DNA from: Spodoptera frugiperda
Lineage: Eukaryota > Arthropoda > Insecta > Lepidoptera > Noctuidae
NCBI RefSeq assembly: GCF_023101765.2
Contig: NC_064229.1
Coordinates: 2,422,001-2,486,000, forward strand
DNA: 64,000 nt
Direction: 5' to 3'
Part shown: piece after piece, positions 39,843 to 49,400 of the stretch
Numbering within the stretch: the stretch's first letter is position 1
Layout: each line of letters begins with the position of its first letter
Notes under the pieces: generated by a model
Seen by the model: the letters and a program-made list of their open reading frames with translations, nothing else
What the model was told of the DNA's origin: nothing
Database searches by the model: none
Program-made: the position numbers and the translations under genes

Positions 39843-41320
39843 GATCAGACGTGTGACAAAAATTAGCATAATTCAAATAAACTTTGCGTCTATATATTTA
39901 CTAGTAAATTATTTATTCAAAGTATTTGCAGACTTTTATAGCTACAAACTCATAAATTATTGATTTGTGACAAATAACACAAATTAATGGACACATCGTA
40001 GGGGAGAACAAAAGGACCAGTTAGCTTACACTGTAATTATCAATCCGAACTTTTAAATGGAGCTGGGTCGTATCCTCGCCCGTCATTGGTCGGGATTTTT
40101 TTACAAACCAAAAATATGGCGCACCGCGATCGAATTCACTTCGATATTTCAAATGGAAAGTTACAGAACAGCCGAGTATATGACAAAATTAAAAAAATAT
40201 ATATTAATAATATAATTAAAAATTATCTTCATTTACAAAAGTTTTTGAAACTTAAAACCTCATAAAAATCTAATAATTATAACAAACGAATGAGTTTATC
40301 AATTACGAGAATTTATTTCTATTCATTGCCACCGTGGACTGCGTTTTAATTGTTTTAACCGTAAACATTACCTCCATACTATTAAACAGAACACACTATC
40401 CTTATGTGACAGTTTTAGGGCTCACGTCCTGCCTAGCACCGTAAGGTTACGGGACCTAAGCCTTAATACAAAGGACTATGATACAGAATTGCTAATCACG
40501 TGCGATTTATGTTCATTCATTGACACACAATCCTTTTGGAAGTTAACGTTTGTTGGTTATATGAAAAAAACCTAGAAAGAATAACAACTAAAGAGTCTGT
40601 ACCTAATTACGAATGTACATTAAATTAAAAGTTTTTTTTTATTGAAAATAATACGTAATTAAATGTCAGTCCAAAGTGGTACTTCTGATCTCATTTACCA
40701 TATGTTTATATGACGCGATATCGGTTAATGACAGTGTCTACTGTCTATCAAGGTAACAGGTTCGATTCTCAGTATTTCGGAAACCTGCTCCCGTCTCATT
40801 TTATTATTATTTCACATATAAATGCTAATTATATGATAGGATTTGATAAGAAAACATTTTATTTAGATAAAAGGGTTTTTATAAGAGAGCAGTTACTTTT
40901 TTTGAGTGTGAAAAATCAACCAAGGTTTTCTCCCTCCTTGGGTGAAACGAGAGAGAGTGTCAGACTCAATTACTCATTAAAGACTACCCGAGGTGAAGAT
41001 CAGGGATTCAAGGATCAGGAATCCCATGTTATTTCATGTTTTTTTATTTATGTCTTGTGTGGACATATTTCACAAGACAGGAGAAACCGTTTAATAAAAC
41101 TGTCATTTGATTTGACGTCAAAAGCGTCTTAATTTAAGATAGGATCAACCAACGGTATTTGTCAAAGAATTCAAAATATCTATAACAATAACCGTAAAAC
41201 TATAAAAGTAGGTGAAACTAGATAACTGATCTTTTATTTTTAACTCCTTTTAACCGAAAACATTCAAATTACTTCGATATTTTGATAGAAGCAAAAATAA
41301 CATTCGCTAGACTATTTTTT

Positions 41321-41478
41321 AAGAGAGGAAAATCGTCCAATGACTTCTCCCGCCTTAGTCGAGGCGAGAGGCAGTATCAGACTCTTACTGACTTAAATTA
41401 CCCCGTTCCTACTTCTGCTTTTAGAGCCGGAGCACCCGGTAAACGCGCTAGGTAAACCGCAGCTCCGGATCAGGCCCT
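41321..41478 (-). repeat. Family D dispersed element (copy 5)
   Basis: Read on plus: AATCGTCCAATGACTTCTCC, CGCCTTAGTCGAGGCGAGAG, CAGACTCTTACTGAC, GCACCCGGTAAACGCGC and CAGCTCCGGAT. Confidence 0.72.
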
Positions 41479-42969
41479 ACACTAGAGGAACTATAATACC
41501 CACCCTTATTTTATCTCAAATGAACTCTAAACTACAAATTTGTTAAAAGATTTTGAACTATCAGTCTCTATCTTGTTATGTCCTATACATAAATGATACC
41601 TTTAGTAATCATAAACACACTGCCATTTAAAATCAATGGCACATAGATAACCATCCCATACTACTTATTACCTATGCTTCTCAAATGAATACTAACCAGT
41701 ATTTTGCGACACCAAGTTAGATTGATACCTGCCTCGATTGGTGCACTGCCAGCCATCTTATCTTGTGTGGATTAATGAGAAACATTTCAACATACGTTTT
41801 GAGGTTTAATGATACACTATTCAGAATTTTAATCAATACTTAGTGGTTTTATCACCTTATTATTATTCATACTTTGGTCTTCTCTAAGGATATAATATAC
41901 TGTATGGATATATTAGCTTATGCCAGCGGCTTCGCTATAAATGAAGCCATTTGTTCCAATAAATAGTAATTATCGCAATATGTTTACTTAAACTCAATGC
42001 TATAATAACTTCATTATTATGTTAATATAGAAGGAAAAAATCTCGATCAAATGTTTTGCGCACATGAATGGAAAATGAATACACCAATGATTGAATTTTT
42101 CTTGTTTTTTAAATCGTGTTGATAAATAGATTTTATGTTGTTTTTGAACTGTCATTTGAGTGGTATTTTTGTTTTATTCCAAAAAAAAAAATTCATAAAA
42201 ATACACAATTAAGTGGCACACCCATCGACTTCAATTCGTCATGTTGCCGACTTGAGTATTAATTTTGGTACTTTTATCCTCACGAAAATACATTTTAAAC
42301 CATAATGTATTACGCATAACTATCATAATTATTTGTCATACGGAAATAATTTACATTATCTGTATAACACTTCTTTTTGAATAAATTTTCCTTTAACTAT
42401 GTGTGTTAAAGAAAACCCTCTAATACTCTACGAAGACACAATGTTGCTTATTATGTAGCATATTTAACCCTATAACACCCATAACGAACACAGTTGCAAA
42501 CCAAACCAATAAAAGTACACTTACAAACACATTAACATATTAGTTACCACATATTACAACAGCAATATATAACAGCGTCAAACCGTAACTAATAGCTTAA
42601 GTAATTGATAGTTTAACCATCAGATAGGCATCGCAATCTATCGGGTACTAGTTATATATGCAAAATAATGCACAGAGGTTTATATACTGTTGCAATGTAT
42701 GTACATAGGCGGGTGTGCTGGGAAGTGTATGTAAATTACATTATTTATGCCAAAGGCTGTGACGTTGAATGTATTCTGATAATTTTACTGATGATGTATT
42801 GAATTTAAATGATTGTGAAAAATCTTGGAAGAACACCTATAGTTATGCTACATAGTATATACTATTGAACTATTATCTGTGTGACAGAGTTTCCTAGTGC
42901 AAACACCAGTCTCAAAGGTTAAACCATAAATCAATATCTAGTATAAGATATGTTTGTAATAAGACACCT

Positions 42970-44029
42970 TTGTGGAAGAGAAATAAATTACATTTATTTA
43001 TTACTAAAATAAATTACATTTATTTATTATTATTTATTCCTGCTAAGCGCTCGGTTGGACCAGATGGCATCCCTCCTTTTATACTTAAGGATTGTAGAAT
43101 GACATTGGTCGATCCGTTGTTGCATATATTTAACAGATGTATTGCAAAGGCGAAATTCCCCGACCGTTGGAAGCTGACACGGGTAGTACCAATACCAAAG
43201 GGCAAAGTAGGTGGAGAAGCTAGTGATTACAGACCGGTGGCTATTCTTTCAACACCTGCAAAAATATTCGAATCTGCTATACACAACAATATGTACACAC
43301 AGGTTCGTAGTTACCTATCCGAGGCACAGCACGGTTTCCGCCCGGGAAAGAGTACGACAACTAATCTACTGCATCAGATGGCGACTGTCATTCCGGCAGT
43401 TGATGCTGGACTACAGGTAGACGTCGCGTACCTGGACTTCCGGAAGGCCTTCGACACAGTCGATAATGATGTCTTGCTCTGTAAGCTGGCGGATGTGGGT
43501 TTCACCCCGCACACGCTAAAATTCTTCGCCAGCTACTTGAGCGATAGACGTCAATTTGTCGACTGTGTCGGATATCATTCGGAGCCTTACTTCACACGAT
43601 CTGGTGTCAGTCAAGGGAGTAATCTGGGTCCGTTACTATTTGTCCTCATGATTAATGACTTATCTAAAATAGTTAAGGATTCCGAATGTCTACTCTTTGC
43701 CGATGATCTTAAGGTAAGCAGGGTTATCAGAGATAAAAATACGGATCATGGTTTGCTGCAGCGGGACTTGGATAGGGTTATGGATTGGAGTAGGCAGAAT
43801 AAATTATATTTTAACATAGAAAAATGTTCCATTTTATCATTCACTCGTGCTCGTACCCCTAGTCATTGTTCATATCACATGGAAGGGCAACCCATACAAC
43901 GTGTGACAGAGGTTAGAGATTTGGGGATAACTTTCACTGCGGATCTAACTTTTAGGAAGCACATCACAAAAGTATGTAGGAAAGCTTATCGCAATCTAGG
44001 CTTTGTTCTGCGACAGGCCAATGACTTCA
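42970..44029 (+). pseudogene. LINE reverse transcriptase fragment, N-terminal piece
   Basis: This is open from an in-frame ATG in AT-rich flank at 42970, but genuine LINE homology starts near 43038. It contains the RT fingers and palm including FADD, and runs into the inserted element, where it ends in foreign sequence (stop at 44098-44100). Confidence 0.85.
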
Positions 44030-44325
44030 TGGAACAAGCCGGCAATCGAGCAGACGTATTACCTGATGGTAAGCAATCGCCGCCGCCCATGGACACTTGA
44101 AACACCAAAGGCGTTACAAGTGCGTTGCCGGCTTTTTGGGAGTTAGGAATTTATGTTCGGGAATCGGGGATGGGGAAGATTGGGAAGGGGGAATTGGGCC
44201 TCCGGTAACCTCACTCACACAACGAAACACAACGCAAGCGTTGTTTCACGTCGGTTTTCTGTGAGGCCGTGGTATCACTCCGGTCGAGCCGGCCCATTCG
44301 TGCCGAAGCATGGCTCTCCCACACT
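44030..44325 (+). mobile_element. 296-bp non-autonomous element (family A) nested in the LINE
   Basis: It is flanked by TGACTTCA at 44022-44029 and 44326-44333, an 8-bp target duplication. It begins TGGAACAAGCCGG and ends GGCTCTCCCACACT, with no clear terminal inverted repeats and no coding capacity. Related copies lie at 1590, 50859 and 51838. Confidence 0.8.
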
Positions 44326-44333
44326 TGACTTCA

Positions 44334-44851
44334 ACGATATCAAGGCGTTAAAGGCTTTGTATGAAGCATTAGTTAAAAGTCATATGGAATGCAATGCGGC
44401 TATATGGAGTCCCAACGAAGCCAAATACGCAACCATGTTGGAACGAATTCAAAACAAATTCGTGAGATTTCTGTACTTAAAGACATATGGAGTGTACCCG
44501 GGATATCCGCTGCTGTACCCGACGTTGTATTTGCTGGGTACAGTGGGTTATTACAGACTAGAAGCGCGACGAGAAGTAATGCTGGCTACTTATTTGTATA
44601 ATGTCTTACGCGGAAAATGTCACAATCCGAGGATACTGGGTGAGCTTAGGCTGTGCGTGCCGGATGGGTACGTGAGGCGTCGGCGACGGCCGCGGTTGTT
44701 GGTGGTACCAACAGCTCGCACCGAGCTTCTGAAGCAAGCTCCGATGACACGCGCGCTGCACACACTCAATGCTATAGCAGAGCAGATCGATTTGTTTAAC
44801 TGTTCGGTGAATGACTTCACAAGGGTAGCATATTCCGTGATATGTTATTAA
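44334..44851 (+). pseudogene. LINE reverse transcriptase fragment, C-terminal piece
   Basis: The frame resumes at NDIKALKALYEALVKSHME right after the second target duplication, with the conserved IWSP motif and LERIQNKFVRFLYLK, and ends ...YSVICY-stop. The register continues exactly from the first piece once the insert is disregarded. Confidence 0.85.
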
Positions 44852-45051
44852 GGTAATTTAGTATTGTAGTTTCTTTTTAATTATATTATTATTAATTGTG
44901 ATTTGTATGTATGTTTTGTTTAAGGTATAATATTGCTATTATTAACTTTGTTTGCATGTTGTGTTTAATATAATAAGTAGCTTTTCTGTCACATTAGGTT
45001 AAACCTGTAATGATAGATTTAAGTGTGATAAATAAAATAAATAAATAAATG

Positions 45052-46294
45052 TTATGATACCTTTATTTTTGTACCGAAACAATTCTCTATATTTTCTATA
45101 ATATTTATTTTACTTAAATATATCATAATTTATGTTAAGCGTGTAAAAATCCTATATTAATTATTTATTTTGACACCAAAATACCTGTTAAAAGATAAAT
45201 TATAACAGGTTCGCCACCTGTTATAATTTATTAATTGCTATTTTTGGTTCTGTTATTTGATTATTTAATTAGTATGCAACATTGAGCAAACTTGGTGCAC
45301 ACTGCACCTAATACCTACCTAGTCATGTACCTACTGCAGGTGCATAGATAGATACATCGTGAGAATGTCTTTTTGTGCATTATCACGTGGACTTTAGTCT
45401 TGTTATGTTTGTGAATAAAATTCTGGCTGAACTGGTTTATATTTTATAGATTAATTACTGCGTGTTAAAAGCTTTTAGGCTATTAAAGAAGTATAGGTTA
45501 ATGAAATAATAAAATATAGATTAAATAAAAAAATCTTATACTCTCTGCAATAATACTTTAGAAAAAGTTATAAAATTATAATTTGTAAATTATGCAAATG
45601 TGTAAATTAAATGAATTAAATGTTGTGTAAGTTATGATTTACCTGCTTCGTAAAATATCTATTTAAAATTTCTTAATCATACTAGTCACAAAATTTTTGT
45701 TGGCAGTCAAAGTCTTAATCATTATTCCGTCGCCAATCTTTAAATGATTTAATATAAATAATAAGAAGTGACCTTCTAATCGATTTCGGAGTCGTTGTGC
45801 AATCGAATAGTGCACACGACAATTACCTACATAGATAGGTATGTGCAAACACAGGTGCACTACTCGTCCCATCACTATCTTGATCAGATAACTATCGATT
45901 ACTTAACACCAAAGTATTGACAACACACCTCCCTGATACGACTGTTAATTATTTACCATAAACGCGCCGTCCATCGCTCCCTGCATACCAATATCTAAGT
46001 AAATGCTAGATTTACCTTTAACTCATAATTATTTTCCATTTGCTTCGGATTATTCCTTAATCCTCTGCAGCATATAAGATAGACATCAGCTTGAGGATAC
46101 AGCATTGTTAAAGACGTCATTATAGTGACAACATTGACAGACAATAATCAATTAATACATCAAAATCTCTGTGCTATAGAAGATAGAATTTGTTTTAAAA
46201 ACTGTGATAGACAGACAGACAGACACACGAGTGTACTATAAGTGTTTTCGCGTTTACATTTTTTTCCTATGGATCACTAAAATATCGTGTTAAA
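45052..46294. other. Non-coding sequence before leader exon 1b
   Basis: AT-rich; apart from the hairpin at 45195 and a CAGA microsatellite at 46209-46224 nothing is recognisable. If leader 1b is real, its promoter and 5' UTR lie in the last few hundred bases. Confidence 0.5.
45195..45231. repeat. Perfect 16-bp stem hairpin
   Basis: ATAAATTATAACAGGT (45195-45210) is exactly complementary to 45216-45231 with a 5-base TCGCC loop. Function unknown. Confidence 0.75.
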
Positions 46295-46413
46295 ATGTGT
46301 AAATCTCCCGTACGGGGTGCAACTAGAAATAGTTCTTGTTACAGTGGAAATAAGAGTCAGTTTGCAACATTACTTCTGAAGTTCAGAGCTCAGGATGTGG
46401 CTAATTTGTTAAG
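46295..46413 (+). CDS. form3: Candidate leader exon 1b of the formin (alternative first exon)
   Basis: An ATG at 46295 opens 39 codons plus two bases (MCKSPVRGATRNSS... ending DVANLL), then AG|GTATTT. The two leftover bases fit exon 2, which starts with one base before GAG GTG ATG; the junction codon becomes AGT. The nearest upstream in-frame stop is TAG at 46208. A four-codon uORF (ATG GAT CAC TAA, 46269-46280) lies in another frame in the putative 5' UTR. The peptide does not resemble the INF2 N-terminus, so this is inferred from phase, proximity and openness only. Confidence 0.45.
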
Positions 46414-49400
46414 GTATTTTAAAATAGTGATCTTGTGTGATAAGTTTGCTTTTATTATGATTGGTTAAAAACTTCTCAGCTAAATTGATTAGATAAATGT
46501 TTAATTAACAAAGACTTAAGCAAATAAAGTAAAACCTGTTTCTGGTCCAGAATAACAAACAGACATTATTAATGTTATTATATTTGCTTTGACTTTCAAA
46601 AGTTTCCTGGTCTATTTGAAATAAATAATTTTGACTTTTGACTTTTTGAAAACAGGATAACCACAAAATTCTATGCTCATTTTATGACCAAAGAGCAAAT
46701 ACAAAGAACTGAATCTACATCACTTTTAACTATACAGGGTGTAAGCGGAACGCTCCCAAACGTCGCAAACAGGTGATGGTAAAAAACGTGTATTATTTAA
46801 AAAAAAATTAAGAATTCAATGTTTATTTTAAGTAATAATAGTTGTAATCTAATGCTGAATTTTAATATAGCATGAATAATACAAACACAAAAACGATTAA
46901 AATTATAAAAGCATAAACAAATTGTGGCGTTTTTCGGGAGCGTTCCGCTTACACCCTGTATACATTTTAGTAATTAGTTCTAGATAGAAGATATGTTTAC
47001 TAACCGTAGTTTTTCTTGCAGTGAGGTGATGGAGAGCCGCGTCGGGCTCGACTACATAGTCGAGCACGCGGAGTACACAGGGAAGCTCGCCGCGGCGCTC
47101 ACATCGCCCGCCGAGCCCGTCAAGAGACAGGTAATACATACATACAAGTTATAAACTTCCTTGTGCGAACGGCTAGGGAGTGGAACTCCTTGCCGGAGTC
47201 TGTGTTTCCTGATGGGTATAACCTGGGTGTCTTCAAGGCCCGAGTGAATAGGTTGCTTATGGGCAGACGTGCTCCATCGTAGACCGCATCATCACTTACC
47301 ATCAGGCGAGATAGCGGCCAAACGTCGGCCCATTTAACATAAAAAAAAAAACTGACATGGTCACTAACACTAGAATTGGAACATGAAACGGGATATTTAC
47401 CATGTTTTTAAATTTTTATGAGTTTCCAATATTTCGGCACTGTTGCAAGCGCCATGATCACGGATAAACTGGAGTAAAATAATAAAGTAAAATAAAATAA
47501 TTTACGAGCAGATAAATCGGTCTACCCTCTTTCTAGTTCGTTTTTTGCTGACACCGCTACCACTGTCACCTGTAACCCGATTTAATTCTTATTTATCGTT
47601 TATCCATGATCATGGCGCTTGCAACAGTGCCGAAATATCGGAAACTCATAAAAATTGAAAAACATGGTAAATATCCCGTTTCAAGTTCCAATTCTAGTAC
47701 ATAACATACATATCGTCACATACATGTACATTTTATGGCAGGTAATGCCACCACAAATTACACCCACTTTTCACAATTTATGCTGTAAGTCTCATGTAAT
47801 ATAATAGGTGGTGAGCCTATTGCCGTATACCGGGCACGCTTCCAGACTCCGTGTTACTACTGAGAAATTTTCGAAAAACCGAAAAATGCCCAGCAATACT
47901 TTTGCCCGACTCGGGAATCGAACCCGAGACCCCTTGCCCAGCAGTCACACTTGCAACCACTCGGCCAACGAGGCAGTCTAACAAAGCTCTACTAGAATAA
48001 AGTCACACCGGATAACTTTATTACTCTCTGTTCCTACATTTGCTCATTTTCAATGCAAAATGAAGTTGAAATTCCATAGTTTTTTGTTTAAACGTTGCCC
48101 CACATTAGGATTTTCTCCTGTGTCGTGGGTGCGTTTACAAACATACAATTCCACATGCACATGACACCCAGACCCGAAACAACAATCTGTGGATCACACA
48201 AAGAGTTGTTCCGTGTGGGAATCGAACCCGCGACACGTTGCACGGCAGCCAGTTGCTCAGCCATCGCGCCAACCGTGCAGTCACGCTATAGCTAACTCTT
48301 GGTCGTGTCCACAGGTGTTCGAGCTACTATCAGCTCTGTGCGTGTACAATGCTGACGGGTACGCCAGGGCAGTCGACACCCTCGAGAGATACAAGGTGAG
48401 TCTACCACAAATAGTTGGTCCAAGGTTCATATTCAAGGATTGACAACTATAAGACAAAATTTGGCTAAGTAAGACAAAAAATTAACTAAAAGAGAAATTC
48501 TGTTCAGATTTATTCGCTTAACAGTGTTGGTTTCTTCAAAACTTAGTCTTACGTCTTCCTACATAAGCATAGTATTGGCATACATTAACAGCCTATAAAT
48601 GACTAAAGGACTTCTCACATGGAGATGGTTTGAGCATTAATCACCACGATTGCTCAAAGCAGGTTGGCAATTTCAAACTTAACTTAAAGTAATTATAAGC
48701 CCAGGTTTCCTCATTGTGTTTCCTTCACCGTTTGACAGTGGTGTCTAAAATAATCTTAGAAAGTACATATAACTCTGAAAACATTCACATTGGTTCATGC
48801 CATTAGTAGGTTTCGAACTGGCACTCTCATGCATGAGAAGCGAACGTTTTAAACCACGACATAGTGTTGGCATATAATGATAATATTAAAAAAAAACAAT
48901 ACTGTATCAGAAAGAGAGTAGATACTTAGCATTGGCGCCTAATTAACAGTTAAGTAACTGCATAATATAAAAAAAAAAACATACAAAAATATCACTTAAA
49001 CTTAAACAACAAAACTCAATTTAGAATATGAACACTTCCTCATAACAAAGTCTGTCTAAACACAATGAATAACAATTTGAGGTAAAAACAATGTATCGTG
49101 GTGCCAACGGCCATATTAAGTAAGCGATCGATATCTCTATATTTGCATATTACTCATAAGATTTAGATGTCGATCTCGACACGTGGCGCAATGACACATA
49201 TTGTTTGTAATTTACGTTCTGTCTCTCGCGACGGCTGGGGCGTGAGGAGGTTTGTTCTCTACGCGCCCCGCCTCCTCCTTAGCTAGCATGACTGCTTCGC
49301 AGAAGGAGGAGACGGCATCCCAGTCCCTCTCGCTCCGCACCATGGCCTGAACCAGTGCCGGGCGCGAGAGGTCGCCGTCGCCGACCACATCCCTGAGGAC

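Larger units (their letters stand above)
33986..43037. other. Non-coding, probable intron, with repeats
   Basis: It holds the MITE at 34719, the SINE at 37100, families D and E, and the 39156 element. A CG-rich hairpin-prone stretch lies at 35688-35725 (CAGCCG...CGGCTG). No gene is seen. Confidence 0.55.
43038..45051 (+). mobile_element. 5'-truncated jockey-superfamily-like LINE with interrupted reverse transcriptase
   Basis: The reading frame entering at about 43038 encodes RT motifs in order: SVGPDGIPP, SDYRPVAILSTPAKIFE, HGFRPGKSTT, YLDFRKAFDTVDND, SGVSQGSNLGPLLF, then the catalytic box FADD. The endonuclease and ORF1 are absent, so the copy is 5' truncated. A 296-bp element (44030-44325) interrupts the frame; beyond it the C-terminal region resumes and ends at TAA 44849-44851. 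The 3' end is a TAAA-type A-rich tail at about 45027-45051, typical of the CR1/jockey group. It is dead in this copy. Confidence 0.88.

Noticed and set aside
40710..41132. 140-codon ORF on the plus strand
   Set aside because: Includes a tRNA-like B box (GGTTCGATTCTC) and repeat-like sequence (AGAGAGTGTCAGACTC); the translation is not protein-like.
42970..43037. ATG at 42970 as the genuine start of the LINE protein
   Set aside because: The preceding 68 bases are duplicated AT-rich flank (AAATAAATTACATTTATT twice); homology begins inside the RT, so the start is accidental.
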